A DNA stretch of 64,000 nucleotides from Schaalia dentiphila ATCC 17982 (GTDB lineage Bacteria; Actinomycetota; Actinomycetes; Actinomycetales; Actinomycetaceae): NCBI RefSeq assembly GCF_000154225.1, contig NZ_DS264586.1, positions 92,527 through 156,526 of the forward strand, read 5' to 3'. Shown one piece after another: positions 53,286 to 63,313 of the stretch. Within the stretch, counting starts at the first letter, position 1, and the number at the start of each line of letters is the position of its first letter. The notes under the pieces are model-generated. The model was not told the DNA's origin and did not search any database. It saw only the letters and a program-made list of their open reading frames with translations. The translations under genes were made by a program, and so were the position numbers.

Positions 53286-53966
53286 ATGCACATCGGCTCC
53301 GACACGTGGGTGGTGATCCCAGCGTTCAACGAGGCGTCCGTCATCGGGGGCGTCGTCGCGGGAGTCCGCACCTTTTTTCCACGTGTCCTCGTCGTCGATG
53401 ACGCCTCAAGTGACAACACTGCTGCCATCGCTCGCGCCGCTGGAGCCTACACCGCGAGACACCCGCTCAATCTAGGGCAGGGCGCTGCCCTCCAAACCGG
53501 CTTCGATGCAGCCCTCGCCCGCGGGGCGCAATACGTGGTTACTTTCGATGCCGACGGCCAGCACGACCCCGCCGAGGCGGCAGCCATGGTCGAGCGGGCA
53601 CACCGGGAGGACCTCGCGTTCGTCCTCGGATCTCGTTTCCTGTCGGGGTCTCCGTCGTCGGCGGGTAGGGTCAAACGCGCCATGCTGCGCCTCGGAGCTT
53701 TGGTGGCCCGGCTGCGCACGGGCTTGGATCTCACTGACACGCACAACGGGCTACGTGTTATCCGCGCCGATGCCCTCGCCCACGTGCATCTCACCCACGC
53801 ACGCATGGCCCACGCCTCGCAGATCGTCTCCCAGCTGGCCGCCTGTGGCCTGCCCGGCGCCGAGCACCCGGTGACGATTTCCTACACGGACTATTCGCAG
53901 GCGAAGGGCCAACCTCTGCTCAACTCCGTCAACATCGTCGTCGACCTCGCGTTGGGGGGACGATGA
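53286..53966 (+). CDS. Family 2 glycosyltransferase (second GT2/DUF2304 pair)
   Basis: The 226-residue GT-A enzyme has WVVIPAFNEASVIGGVV, VVDDASSDNTAAIARA, LNLGQGAALQTGF and FDADGQHDPAEAAAM, closely paralleling the GT2 at 34054. It is likely to act on polyprenyl phosphate. It overlaps the DUF2304 gene (GATGA). A start at 53268 is also possible; ATG 53286 is taken because the GT-A fold begins there. Confidence 0.8.
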   Translation: MHIGSDTWVVIPAFNEASVIGGVVAGVRTFFPRVLVVDDASSDNTAAIARAAGAYTARHPLNLGQGAALQTGFDAALARGAQYVVTFDADGQHDPAEAAAMVERAHREDLAFVLGSRFLSGSPSSAGRVKRAMLRLGALVARLRTGLDLTDTHNGLRVIRADALAHVHLTHARMAHASQIVSQLAACGLPGAEHPVTISYTDYSQAKGQPLLNSVNIVVDLALGGR

Positions 53967-54433
53967 GCGCATACCTCGCCATCCGCATCCTCCTGCTCCT
54001 CGCCCTCGCGCTCACCGCGTGGTGGCTGGTGCGCCCGGTGTCCTCGGCCTCGTCCCTCGCGATGCGCCGCATCGGCATCGGAGCGGTCGTCGCCGCGGCT
54101 ATCGTGGCCATCCTCGTGCCCTCCGTGGCCAACACGGCCGCCCGCGCGATCGGCGTTGAGCGTGGCGTCAACCTGATCGTCTACGGCCTCGTCATCGCGT
54201 TGATCGCGCAGATGGTGACCGGCTATCGGCGCGAGGCCCGCGCTGAGGAACGCATGGCCGCGCTGGCCCGGTCCCTTGCCCTCGCGCACGTCCTCCCGCC
54301 CAACGATCCGGGGGACGCGAGCACCGAGACGAGCAGCTCACACGCCGATACGAGCGGAGTGGAACGCGCCGCTAACGGCCCTTCTTCCCCGACAAACACG
54401 CCAGATAACGATATGGTTACGAATGATGAGTAA
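53963..54433 (+). CDS. DUF2304 membrane protein
   Basis: The 156-residue protein has three membrane helices (about residues 5-22, 38-55, 70-87), a basic cytosolic segment and a low-complexity polar tail. It is the partner of the upstream GT2, and overlaps the LCP gene downstream by 11 bases. It parallels the DUF2304 gene at 33665. Confidence 0.75.
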   Translation: MSAYLAIRILLLLALALTAWWLVRPVSSASSLAMRRIGIGAVVAAAIVAILVPSVANTAARAIGVERGVNLIVYGLVIALIAQMVTGYRREARAEERMAALARSLALAHVLPPNDPGDASTETSSSHADTSGVERAANGPSSPTNTPDNDMVTNDE

Positions 54434-55733
54434 CGTGAATCTGAGACCGATCCAGCACTCGGCCGTCAACTTCGGACGCTTCGGCTTCCTGCGTGGCGCA
54501 CTCGCCGTGCTCCTGGCCGGCGTCCTGTTCGTCGTGTCCTCTGCAGGCTTCGTCTACGCCAAGCTGAGCACTCAGTTCGCCAACCGCGTCGTCAACATCG
54601 ACGCCTACGCGAGCGACGAACAGAATAAGGCCACCCCTGATTCGTTCGAAGGACGCGCCGTCAACATCCTCGTGGTCGGCACCGACTCGCGTAACGGCGC
54701 CAGCGGCGAGCTGGGCGCGGGCGACACAGATGACGTTCCTGGCCTGCGTAACGACTCGACGATGGTGATTCACGTCAGCGCCGACCGCTCCCGCGTGCAG
54801 ATCGTCTCCATCCCCCGCGACACCCTCGTGGACATCCCGGCGTGTAAGCACCGCGATGGCACCACCAGCGAGCCCACCACGGACGACATGTTCAACAACG
54901 CGATGGTCTACGGCGCGGACGGTGGCGACGAACCGGAAGACATCGGCCCCGGTATCGCATGCGTGCGATCGACCGTCGAAAAGCTCTCCGGCATGTCCAT
55001 CGACGCCTTCATGGTCGTTGATTTCGCGGGCTTTGTTAACATGATCGACTCCCTGGGTGGCGTCTGGTTCAACATCCCCGAGCGCATCGACGATGACTCG
55101 GCCCAGCTCTACATCGACGCGGGTTGCTGGAAGCTCTCAGGCACGCACGCGCTGGCCTACATGCGCTCGCGTAAGGGCCAGGGCGACGGCTCAGACATTT
55201 CCCGTATCGGCCGCCAGCAGCAGCTGATTTCCGCGATGCTACGCGAGCTGCAGGACAAGAACTACGTGACGGATCCCGGCTCGCTCATCAACTTCCTGCA
55301 GGCTGCGATTTCCTCCGTGAACGTGTCCCCCAACCTGGGCAACGCCAGCTCGGACGCATCCCTGCTCATCAACGTCCTGCAGAACATCGATCGCTCCAAC
55401 ATTCAGTTCGTGACGATGCCGGTCGAGGAGCCCTCCTGGGATCCGAACCGCCGCATCGCATCTGAGCCGATGGCCCACAACGTGTGGAACGCCCTGAAGA
55501 ACGACCAAGCCCTGCCCGTGGGCACGACCTACACGGACGGCAACGGCGCACAGCTTGTCGTTCCCGATCCGACCGCAACGACGGCTCCTTCGACGCAGGC
55601 GCCGACCACCGACCCCAGCTCGGAGGAGACCACCACGGATAACACCGCACAGTCCGCCTCCGTCGCGAATAACGCAGCGAACGAGGAAGCCGCCAAGCAG
55701 ACAGCCGCCACCTGCCCGCCGAAGAACCAATGA
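54423..55733 (+). CDS. LytR-CpsA-Psr family glycan ligase (first)
   Basis: The 436-residue protein has one N-terminal membrane helix, an extracellular LCP domain with NILVVGTDSR, RNDSTMVIHVSADRSRVQIVSIPRDT and GGVWFNIPERI, and a Thr/Ser/Ala-rich C-terminal tail. LCP proteins transfer lipid-linked anionic or capsular glycan to peptidoglycan. The insert EPTTDDMFNNAMVYGAD is the local version of the KINaAyaYGG motif. Two ATG codons at 54423 and 54426 compete as start. It overlaps the next LCP gene. Confidence 0.85.
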   Translation: MMSNVNLRPIQHSAVNFGRFGFLRGALAVLLAGVLFVVSSAGFVYAKLSTQFANRVVNIDAYASDEQNKATPDSFEGRAVNILVVGTDSRNGASGELGAGDTDDVPGLRNDSTMVIHVSADRSRVQIVSIPRDTLVDIPACKHRDGTTSEPTTDDMFNNAMVYGADGGDEPEDIGPGIACVRSTVEKLSGMSIDAFMVVDFAGFVNMIDSLGGVWFNIPERIDDDSAQLYIDAGCWKLSGTHALAYMRSRKGQGDGSDISRIGRQQQLISAMLRELQDKNYVTDPGSLINFLQAAISSVNVSPNLGNASSDASLLINVLQNIDRSNIQFVTMPVEEPSWDPNRRIASEPMAHNVWNALKNDQALPVGTTYTDGNGAQLVVPDPTATTAPSTQAPTTDPSSEETTTDNTAQSASVANNAANEEAAKQTAATCPPKNQ

Positions 55734-57112
55734 GCAATCCTCCTTCGTTTACGCCTGACCCGAAGCGACGCCGCCCCGGATCCGACGACGCTCACGTCAT
55801 CGGTGAGGAGGTGCGCGGTGGCGCGCCCACTCCCCCGCCGGAGGCTCTGGCCCCGCAGATGTGGAGAATCTCGGACGACGAGGCCGCGGCGGCCCGCCCG
55901 CTGATGCCCCGCACCCTGGATCAGCCGCAGAGGGACTCTCAGTCGATTTTCCCGCGCCGTACCCCAGCCCAGCAGCCGCCGTCGTTCCAGCCGGCCTCGG
56001 CGGCCAACCCGCCGTCCTACGCGCCGGGTTCCGGCCGCTCGTCCGGCTCAGGCACGTACGCGCCGTCGGGCATCGGGCCCCGACAGGTGACGATCAATCG
56101 CTCCCAGAGTGCACCCGCGCCGGCCCCCGCGCCGGCCGCTCCCGCGGCCCCGGCTACAAAGCCGAGGCGACGCAAGCGCCGCCATCCGATTCTCAAGACC
56201 CTGTGCCTGTTCCTGGTCCTCGTCCTCGCGTGGGGCGGATTCCTCATGTGGGACGCCAACACCAACATGGGACGCGTGAGCGCCCTGTCGGGGGCCGCCG
56301 ACACTCCGGGCACAACCTACCTGCTGGCGGGTTCCGACTCGCGCGCCGACGGTGCCGTCCAGGACGGCTTCAACGAATCCGAACGCGCCGACTCGATCAT
56401 GCTCGTCAACGTCGCTCCAAACGGGCAGAAGGTCGCGCTGTCAATTCCGCGTGACACCTACGCGGAGATCCCGGGCGTCGGCTGGGATAAGATCAACGCC
56501 TCCTACGCTTACGGCGGCCCGCAGCTGCTCGTGGAGACCGTCGAAAAGCTGACGGGACTCACCATCGATCACTTCGTCCAGATCGGCATGGGTGCGGTGC
56601 CGGACATGGTGGACGCCGTCGGCGGCGTCGAGCTGTGCTACGACAGCGACGCGGACGACCAGTACTCCGGCCTGAAGTGGAGCGCCGGCTGCCACACGGT
56701 GGACGGCACGACCGCCCTGCAGTTCTCGCGCATGCGCTACCAGGACCCTGAGGGCGACATCGGCCGCACGAAGCGTCAGCGCCAGGTGATTTCGAAGGTC
56801 ATTTCCTCGGCGGCCTCGCCCTCGACCCTCGTTAATCCCGCGAAGACCCTGCGCGTGGAGCGCGCCGGTTCGAAGTCCTTCACAATTGACGAGGATTCCT
56901 CTGTTGTGACGGTCGCGTCGCTCGTGTGGGCACTGCGCGGTGCCTCGTCGAATCAGATGATGGGCGTCCCCCCGATCGCGTCGCTGAACTTCACGACGAA
57001 CGCCGGAGCCTCCGCTGTCCTGCTGCGCGATACGACCGCAGACGACTTCTTCGCCAAACTCCGTGCGGGCAGCCTTACGACCTCGGACCTCAACCAGGTC
57101 GACAGCGTGTAG
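55730..57112 (+). CDS. LytR-CpsA-Psr family glycan ligase (second)
   Basis: The 460-residue protein has a long Pro/Ala/Ser-rich cytosolic N-terminus (about 150 residues), one membrane helix (about 155-175) and an LCP domain with TYLLAGSDSR, RADSIMLVNVAPNGQKVALSIPRDTY, KINASYAYGG and the Arg-rich GRTKRQRQVI. The complete motif set suggests active glycan ligase. It overlaps the previous gene (ATGA), so both LCP proteins are made together and could attach different polymers. A bidirectional terminator follows. Confidence 0.9.
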   Translation: MSNPPSFTPDPKRRRPGSDDAHVIGEEVRGGAPTPPPEALAPQMWRISDDEAAAARPLMPRTLDQPQRDSQSIFPRRTPAQQPPSFQPASAANPPSYAPGSGRSSGSGTYAPSGIGPRQVTINRSQSAPAPAPAPAAPAAPATKPRRRKRRHPILKTLCLFLVLVLAWGGFLMWDANTNMGRVSALSGAADTPGTTYLLAGSDSRADGAVQDGFNESERADSIMLVNVAPNGQKVALSIPRDTYAEIPGVGWDKINASYAYGGPQLLVETVEKLTGLTIDHFVQIGMGAVPDMVDAVGGVELCYDSDADDQYSGLKWSAGCHTVDGTTALQFSRMRYQDPEGDIGRTKRQRQVISKVISSAASPSTLVNPAKTLRVERAGSKSFTIDEDSSVVTVASLVWALRGASSNQMMGVPPIASLNFTTNAGASAVLLRDTTADDFFAKLRAGSLTTSDLNQVDSV

Positions 57113-57150
57113 CCCTCACCCCGAAACCTCGCGCGACCAACCAGACAAAG

Positions 57151-57192
57151 AACTCCGGCCTCGTTCCCTCTAAAGGGAATGAGGCCGGAGTT
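57151..57192. terminator. Bidirectional terminator between LCP gene and galE
   Basis: AACTCCGGCCTC-TTCCCT pairs with AGGGAA-GAGGCCGGAGTT (18 pairs, one mismatch) with a four-base loop. Convergent genes flank it. Confidence 0.8.
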
Positions 57193-57213
57193 CTTCAGGC
57201 CCTACAGGCACCC

Positions 57214-58209
57214 TCAGGAGCCGGGAACGGTGATCGGGCGCGGCCCCGCCTGCCAGCCCTCCCAGGCGGAGGTGAGGATCTCGTCGAGGCCGTTGTTGGC
57301 CTTCCAGCCCAGGTCCACGCCGATGGACAGCGGATCGCCGATCAGCTTGGGCGGGTCGCCCGCGCGGCGGTCCAGCTCATCGACTGGGAAGTCCCAGCCG
57401 ATGACGCGGCGCAGACCGTCGATGATCTCGCGCACGGAGGTACCCAGGCCGGTGCCCACGTTGTAGGTGTGGTGGTCAGGCTGGCGGCCCTCGGCGAGCA
57501 CATCCAGGGCGGCGATGTGGGCCTCGGCCAGGTCCAGGACGTGGATGTAGTCGCGCACGCAGGTGCCGTCCGGGGTGTCGTAGTCGGTGCCGAAGATTTT
57601 GGCGCTCTCGCCGCGCTCAATGCGGTCAAGGACCATGGGGATCAGGTTCATGATCGCCGGGTCGGCCAGGTCGGGCCAGCCGGCGCCCGCGACGTTGAAG
57701 TAGCGCAGGCCGATCCACTTCAGGTCCCAGGCACGCTCGCAGTCGGCCATCATCCACTCGCCGATCAGCTTGGTTTCGCCGTAGGGGTTGATGGGGTGTC
57801 CGGCCATGTCTTCGGTGACAACCTCTGCGGTGGGGATGCCATAGACGGCGGCCGAGGAGGAGAAGATCATCTGGTCGACGCCCGCGTCCTCCATGGCGGC
57901 CAGCACGTTGGCCATGCCACCGATGTTCTGCTGGTAGTACCAGGTGGGGCGTGCGACGGACTCGCCGACCTGCTTGCGTGCGGAGAAGTGGATGACGGCC
58001 GTGACGTCCTCGTCCATCATGAGGTTGGAGAGAACGGAACGGGCTTCATCGGTAGCGACATCGAGGCGAACCAGGGGCGTATCCCCGATCCTGGCCGCGT
58101 TGGAGGTGGACAGGTCGTCGACGACGACGACGCGATCCCCGCGCTGACGCAGGAGGCGGACAACGTGTGCGCCGATGTAGCCGGCGCCGCCACAAACGAG
58201 AATGCTCAT
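57214..58209 (-). CDS. galE: UDP-glucose 4-epimerase
   Basis: The 331-residue enzyme begins SILVCGGAGYIGAHVVRLL (NAD motif) and has the catalytic Ser and YxxxK (SSSAAVYG; NPYGETK) and CVRDYIHVLDLAEAH typical of GalE. It interconverts UDP-glucose and UDP-galactose, feeding the neighbouring glycan pathway. It lies downstream of purE on the same strand with a 63-base gap. Confidence 0.93.
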   Translation of the reverse strand: MSILVCGGAGYIGAHVVRLLRQRGDRVVVVDDLSTSNAARIGDTPLVRLDVATDEARSVLSNLMMDEDVTAVIHFSARKQVGESVARPTWYYQQNIGGMANVLAAMEDAGVDQMIFSSSAAVYGIPTAEVVTEDMAGHPINPYGETKLIGEWMMADCERAWDLKWIGLRYFNVAGAGWPDLADPAIMNLIPMVLDRIERGESAKIFGTDYDTPDGTCVRDYIHVLDLAEAHIAALDVLAEGRQPDHHTYNVGTGLGTSVREIIDGLRRVIGWDFPVDELDRRAGDPPKLIGDPLSIGVDLGWKANNGLDEILTSAWEGWQAGPRPITVPGS

Positions 58210-58272
58210 GGCTTCAGGATACGACGCGCCGCCCCCTCGCGGCTACCCGCGCGGGGCTTGTGTTGTCGGGCG

Positions 58273-58827
58273 TCAGCGAGCCTGCGAGACACGCTGGGCG
58301 AGAGCCGCCCCCTTTGCGCTGGCCACGTCGCGTAGGTCCTTCTGGAAGTCGCGCATCGAGGCGCGCAGGGATCCGGCGCGTTCCCCTTCGCCGGCTCCGA
58401 GGATCCGGGCAGCGAGCAGCCCCGCGTTACGCGCGCCTGCGATCGACACGGTCGCGACGGGCACGCCCGCGGGCATCTGGACGATGGAGTGCAGGGAGTC
58501 GACGCCATCGAGGTGCTTGAGGGGCACGGGCACGCCGATGACGGGCAGTTCGGTGAGTGCGGCGAGCATGCCGGGCAGGTGGGCCGCTCCCCCGGCTCCC
58601 GCGATGATGACGCGCAGGCCGCGCGCGGAGGCGGATCGACCGTACGCGACCATGTCCTCGGGCATACGGTGGGCGGAGACGACGCCAACCTCGCAGGCGA
58701 TGCCGAATTCGGCGAGGGCACCGACGGCCGCTTCCATCGTGGGCCAGTCAGAGTCGGAGCCCATGACGACGCCGACGAGAGGGTTGTCGCCGGTGACGGT
58801 CAGCTGGATGTCGAGCTCGGTGGTCAT
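58273..58827 (-). CDS. purE: N5-carboxyaminoimidazole ribonucleotide mutase
   Basis: The 184-residue protein has the PurE segments [39 protein letters not shown] and LPVIGVPV. Together with PurK it converts AIR to CAIR in purine synthesis. The ATG at 58827 is chosen by the ribosome binding site AAAGGA just upstream. It follows purK with a 67-base gap. Confidence 0.95.
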   Translation of the reverse strand: MTTELDIQLTVTGDNPLVGVVMGSDSDWPTMEAAVGALAEFGIACEVGVVSAHRMPEDMVAYGRSASARGLRVIIAGAGGAAHLPGMLAALTELPVIGVPVPLKHLDGVDSLHSIVQMPAGVPVATVSIAGARNAGLLAARILGAGEGERAGSLRASMRDFQKDLRDVASAKGAALAQRVSQAR

Positions 58828-58894
58828 GGGCGGTCCTTTCAAGAGAGAACGAGGCCGGGGCACCTGGTCCCTCGGCCGCGGACGGGTGGGAGGG

Positions 58895-60049
58895 TTAGCT
58901 GGTGGGGGTCTCGCCCTTCAGGGCGTTGACAGCTGCCCGAGCACGCTCAAGAGCGAGGGCGGGATCTGCATCGACGACGGTGACGTGGCCGAGCTTGCGT
59001 CCGGGACGCACCTCCTTGCCATAGAGGTGAACCTTCGCTCCCGTTCCCCCGGCTGCGAAGGCTGCCGCGAGGGCGCGCGCGGGCTGAGCGTGGGAGGAGC
59101 CGAGCAGGTTAACCATGACGACATGCGTGCCCGGTGCGCGCAGCTGCGTGGAGCCCAGCGGCAGGTCGAGGACGGCACGCAGGTGCTGCTCGAATTGGCT
59201 CGTGACGGCCCCATCGATGGTCCAGTGTCCCGTGTTGTGGGGGCGCATGGCGAGCTCGTTGACGAGGACGCGTTCGTCCGCGCCCTCGCCGACGACGAAC
59301 ATTTCCACGGCGAGGACGCCGGTGACACCCAGCTCGGATGCGATGCGCTCACCGATGCGCTGGGCCTCAGCGGCCGTCTCGGGCCGGATGCCGGCGGCTG
59401 GAGCGGTGACCTCGGCGCACACGCCGTCGATCTGCACGGTGGAGGCGACGGGCCACGAGGCGATCTCACCCGAGGGGGTGCGCGCGAGGAGGGCAGCCAC
59501 CTCGCCGGTGAAGGGAACCAGGGCCTCGGCCAGCAGGAGGCCGTTGCCCCACCAGGAGGACACGTCCGCGGGGCTGTGGGCGACTGCCACGCCGTGCCCG
59601 TCGTATCCGCCGCGCGGGGTCTTGACAATGAGGGGCCATCCGATCGTGGCGCCGAATTCGGCCAGCTGTGCCTCGTCCTCGACGCACGCCCATGCGGGGC
59701 ACGGGATGCCCATCTCGGTGAGCCGCTCGCGCATGGCCAGTTTGTCCTGGGCGTACAGGAGGGCGCTGGCCGGGGGTTGAACGGAGACGAGGCGGGCAGC
59801 CTCCTCCATCGTGGGAGCCGGGATGTGCTCGTGCTCGAACGTGAGGACGTCCGCGCCGTCGATCAGCGCGCGGACCGCGTCCAGGTCGGCGGGCTCGCCC
59901 ACCGCTTTGTCGACGGTCACCTGACCGGTCGAGCCGTCCGAGGCCTCGACGAGGGCCCGAAGATTGATACCGAGCGCGACCGCGCTCTCCTGCATCATGC
60001 GTGCGAGCTGTCCGCCGCCGATGACGGCAACGGTGGGAGGGGTCAGCAT
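58895..60049 (-). CDS. purK: N5-carboxyaminoimidazole ribonucleotide synthase
   Basis: The 384-residue ATP-grasp enzyme starts [17 protein letters not shown] and has [21 protein letters not shown] and [17 protein letters not shown], all characteristic of PurK. It makes N5-CAIR from AIR, bicarbonate and ATP. The start at 60049 ([13 protein letters not shown]) is preferred; frames reach back to 60070 with TTG and GTG codons. It lies 33 bases after the histidine kinase gene. Confidence 0.93.
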   Translation of the reverse strand: MLTPPTVAVIGGGQLARMMQESAVALGINLRALVEASDGSTGQVTVDKAVGEPADLDAVRALIDGADVLTFEHEHIPAPTMEEAARLVSVQPPASALLYAQDKLAMRERLTEMGIPCPAWACVEDEAQLAEFGATIGWPLIVKTPRGGYDGHGVAVAHSPADVSSWWGNGLLLAEALVPFTGEVAALLARTPSGEIASWPVASTVQIDGVCAEVTAPAAGIRPETAAEAQRIGERIASELGVTGVLAVEMFVVGEGADERVLVNELAMRPHNTGHWTIDGAVTSQFEQHLRAVLDLPLGSTQLRAPGTHVVMVNLLGSSHAQPARALAAAFAAGGTGAKVHLYGKEVRPGRKLGHVTVVDADPALALERARAAVNALKGETPTS

Positions 60050-60082
60050 CTCGTGTTCCACGCCTTTCAATCTACTCCGCTG

Positions 60083-61411
60083 CTAGAAGCGCCGCGAGCG
60101 GCGTCCCATGGACATGAGGGGACCTTCGGGCATCACGCGATCGGGGTCGAGGGACGCGGGGATCGCGGCGACCGACACGGTGAAGACCGGCGGCTTGTTC
60201 GTCTTGAGCTCGAGACGCCCGCCCATCGCCTGGGCGAGGTCGTGGGCCAGGGCCAGGCCGATACCCGTCGACCCGTGGCCGGAGACGCCCTTATGGAAGA
60301 TGTCGGGGGCCAGGGACTCGTCGATGCCCTCGCCTTCGTCGCTCACCTCAATGACGACGCCGCGCTTGGAGGTGCCCGCGTGCGCCCACACGCGCGTGGT
60401 CCCGCCGCCGTAGCGCAGCGAGTTTTCGATGAGGGTCGCCAGGACCTGCCCGAGCTTTCCGGCATCGGCCAGGATCGGACGCTCGGCCTCGTCGAGGAAA
60501 ACGAGGGGACGTCCCGCCGCCTCGAATTGGTCCTCCCACTCCTCGCGCGCAGTGTTGAAGACCTCGAGAATGTGAATGGCCTCTGTCTGACTGGTCTCGC
60601 GTTTGGAAACGTCGAGCAGCTCCGTGACCACGTTGGTCATGCGTTCCACCTGTTCGAGGCAGGTGCGGGCTTCGGCGCGCACCTCGTCCTCTGTGGAGAT
60701 GAGTTCGATTTCCTCCAGGCGCATGGACAGGGCGGTCAGCGGCGTGCGCAGCTGGTGGGAGGCGTCGGCGGCAGCCTGTCGCTCGGCTGCGAGTCGGCCC
60801 GCCATACGTTCACCGGTGCGAGCGAGTTCTTCGGAGACCAGGTCGATCTCTTCGATGCCTGACTTCTCTACGCGGGCGCGCACGCCGCCGGAGCCGATCT
60901 GCTCGGCCTGGGCGGCCAGGTAGATGAGTGGGGCCGAGAGCTCACGCGACAGGGAGCGCGCGAGCACCCAACCGATCACCATGGAAGCAACCATGCCGCC
61001 GCCGAACATCGCACACGTCCACGCGATGCGGTTCAGAGCATTCGACGCCGACGCTGTGAGCTGCACGGAAACGCCGCTCGGAGACGAGGCCAGGGCGGTC
61101 ATGGTCTGCCCCGGAAACACCTTGCTGTTGGTGACGAGGTTGGCCTCGGGAACCTTAATGCGGTAGCCGAGTTCGTTCCCGCGGCTGTTCGCCTGATCCG
61201 CTACGAGCGAGGCAAGGGTTGCGGGGTCGTTCCCCTCCCCCACGGCACGCCTACGCTCGATGTTTTGGAGGATTAGCTGCGCCTGAACATCAAGGCTGCG
61301 CTGTTCGGATGACCAGATGGAGGCCGACGCGAAGAAGGCGCCGGGCAGGCCCATCAGCACGCACACGACGGCGACGATGGAGACGATCATCCTCACCGCG
61401 CGAGCGCGCAT
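60083..61411 (-). CDS. Sensor histidine kinase
   Basis: The 442-residue protein has two membrane helices (about residues 10-32 and 128-150) around an extracellular sensor of about 95 residues, a HAMP-type linker, the H box ASHQLRTPLTALSMRLEEI, an N box LIENSLRYGG and G boxes DEGEGIDESL and GSTGIGLAL. It phosphorylates the OmpR-type regulator encoded directly upstream. The signal is unknown; a basic C-terminal tail SMGRRSRRF is present. Confidence 0.9.
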   Translation of the reverse strand: MRARAVRMIVSIVAVVCVLMGLPGAFFASASIWSSEQRSLDVQAQLILQNIERRRAVGEGNDPATLASLVADQANSRGNELGYRIKVPEANLVTNSKVFPGQTMTALASSPSGVSVQLTASASNALNRIAWTCAMFGGGMVASMVIGWVLARSLSRELSAPLIYLAAQAEQIGSGGVRARVEKSGIEEIDLVSEELARTGERMAGRLAAERQAAADASHQLRTPLTALSMRLEEIELISTEDEVRAEARTCLEQVERMTNVVTELLDVSKRETSQTEAIHILEVFNTAREEWEDQFEAAGRPLVFLDEAERPILADAGKLGQVLATLIENSLRYGGGTTRVWAHAGTSKRGVVIEVSDEGEGIDESLAPDIFHKGVSGHGSTGIGLALAHDLAQAMGGRLELKTNKPPVFTVSVAAIPASLDPDRVMPEGPLMSMGRRSRRF

Positions 61412-61435
61412 GGCGGGCCTCCCTCAGCGACGCGC

Positions 61436-62113
61436 TCAGCGAGCGTTCTCGAAGCGGAATCCCATTCCGCGCACGGTCGTGATGTAGTGCGGGTCGGTCG
61501 CGTCGTCACCGAGCTTGCGACGCAGCCACGACACGTGCATGTCGAGTGTCTTCGTGGAGCCGGTCGGATCCGAGCCCCACACCTCACGCATGAGGGTGTC
61601 GCGAGCAACGACGGAACCGGCCTCGCGCAGGAGCACGCGCAGCAGGTCGAATTCCTTGGCCGTCAGGCTAAGCTCAACATCGCCCACGAAGGCGCGATGC
61701 GCGGCGACATCCATGCGAATGTCCTGAGCGCGCAGCTCACCCTCGACAGGTTCGGCAGCCTGGCGACGCAGGAGTGCCCGCACGCGAGCCAGGAGCTCCG
61801 CGAGGCGGAAGGGCTTCGTCACGTAGTCGTCTGCGCCCGCGTCCAGGCCGACGACCATGTCGACTTCGTCCGTGCGCGCAGTGAGGATCAGAATCGGGAC
61901 TCGGTTGCCGGAGGAGCGGATCTCGCGGGCGACATCCAGGCCATCCATGTCGGGCAGGCCGAGGTCCAGGACGACCAGGTCAACGCCGCGAACATCTGCG
62001 AGGGCTTCAGCGCCTGTCGCGTGTGCGCGCACGTCGTAGCCTTCCCTGCCCAGCGCACGGGCGAGGGGCTCGGAGATGGCCGGATCGTCTTCAACGAGGA
62101 GAACTGTAGTCAC
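61436..62113 (-). CDS. OmpR/PhoB-family response regulator
   Basis: The 225-residue protein has a receiver domain with acidic pocket VEDDP, phospho-acceptor Asp50 (VVLDLGLPDMDG), the LTA switch and Lys in VTKPF, then a winged-helix DNA-binding domain (LTAKEFDLLRVLL, TLDMHVSWLRRKLG, YITTVRGMGFRF). It starts at a GTG. It lies 24 bases before its sensor kinase. Confidence 0.93.
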   Translation of the reverse strand: MTTVLLVEDDPAISEPLARALGREGYDVRAHATGAEALADVRGVDLVVLDLGLPDMDGLDVAREIRSSGNRVPILILTARTDEVDMVVGLDAGADDYVTKPFRLAELLARVRALLRRQAAEPVEGELRAQDIRMDVAAHRAFVGDVELSLTAKEFDLLRVLLREAGSVVARDTLMREVWGSDPTGSTKTLDMHVSWLRRKLGDDATDPHYITTVRGMGFRFENAR

Positions 62114-62206
62114 GCTTACATCTTAGCAATTCTGAACCAAAACTTGCACCGTTCTTGACCCATTATGCGGGCCGGTCAAGCACTCGTTCACACTGCGAGA
62201 TGAACG

Positions 62207-63241
62207 TTATTTAACAACGCTTGAGAGCAGGTAGGGCGAGACAGGGCCGAAACCGCGCAAGTCCGCGGTTGGGAACTCTTCGAGTTCGTAGCCGTCGCCG
62301 ACCTCACCAGCAGCAATGGCGGCAGCCGTGGTCGGATCGGTAAGGATCTTACCCACCGGAGCAATGTCCACGAGGCGAGACGCGAGGTTCACCGTGGGTC
62401 CGAAGACGTCACCCGATCGCGAGAAGACATCTCCGCGCACGAAGGATGCTCGAACGGGCAGCATCTCATCGTCGGCGTTCAGCCTCTCGATGAGGGCAGT
62501 GGCCACGCGCAGACCGGTCGGCAGGTCATCGGCGATGTAGAGGACGGCGTCACCAATCATCTTGACGACGCGACCCCCCTCCTCAATGACAGCGTTACGG
62601 CTCTCCTCCTCGAAGCGCTCAATGAGACCCACGAGGGCATCACCGAGGATAGTCGAGGACGACGTGTAGGACACCATGTCGACAAAGCCGAGGCAGCGGT
62701 TGAGCGGGAATCGGTTATGCCGCTCCTCGTGCCCCCGTTGGGACACCTCGCGATCAAAACGGGACAGGGTTGCCTCAAGCTGACGCCGCCAGGCGTATGT
62801 GAACATCTCCTGGAAGACGTCGATGTACTCGCGCATATGGTCCAGCACGTACATGCGGGCCGTCGTGTCATCAAGCATCAGACGACGCATTGAATCCTCG
62901 ACCAGCGCTTCGAACTGCCACAGGGCAAGGCGATCGGCCAGGTGAGCGTTGGCACGCAGGAGAGAGCGCGAGGTTGCCGTGTCAATGCCACCGGATTCGA
63001 CGAGGTCATGCCAGCGACTGAAAACTTCCAGGTCGCGCTGAGAGAAAACCTTGTCGTCTGCGGTGGGAGCCTGGAAGCCAAGGGCAATCCAGAAACGAAA
63101 AACGCGCTCGATAGGCGTATTCGTCATCTCCGCGAGATCGCGGGCCGAATACGTCAAATGACCACCGAGAAGCTGAGGAACGTAGCTTGTTGCGGTCAGT
63201 TCATCAGGAGTTGCAGGGGACGAAGCCGCGTGCTCATCCAT
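62207..63241 (-). CDS. Class III adenylate cyclase with N-terminal MerR-like domain
   Basis: The 344-residue soluble protein has a helix-turn-helix/MerR-like N-terminal part (YSARDLAEMTNTPIERVFRFWIALGF), a helical linker and a cyclase domain (about 190-344) with metal Asp in FVDMVSY, the Lys and second Asp in VKMIGDAVLY, and GPTVNLASRL carrying the transition-state Asn and Arg. All residues needed for ATP cyclisation look present. Such actinobacterial cyclases are often gated by the N-terminal domain. The start at 63241 follows GAAGGGA. A perfect dyad at 63314-63332 lies upstream. Confidence 0.85.
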   Translation of the reverse strand: MDEHAASSPATPDELTATSYVPQLLGGHLTYSARDLAEMTNTPIERVFRFWIALGFQAPTADDKVFSQRDLEVFSRWHDLVESGGIDTATSRSLLRANAHLADRLALWQFEALVEDSMRRLMLDDTTARMYVLDHMREYIDVFQEMFTYAWRRQLEATLSRFDREVSQRGHEERHNRFPLNRCLGFVDMVSYTSSSTILGDALVGLIERFEEESRNAVIEEGGRVVKMIGDAVLYIADDLPTGLRVATALIERLNADDEMLPVRASFVRGDVFSRSGDVFGPTVNLASRLVDIAPVGKILTDPTTAAAIAAGEVGDGYELEEFPTADLRGFGPVSPYLLSSVVK

Positions 63242-63313
63242 CGCAAATCCCTTCTCTTTGGGCTGACTCAACACCACATCAGCGGGTAACGGTATATCAG
63301 ATCACTTTTCAAA

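Noticed and set aside
58202..60862. 886-codon plus-strand frame over purE, purK and the kinase gene
   Set aside because: It crosses three well-supported genes on the other strand; codon-bias artefact.
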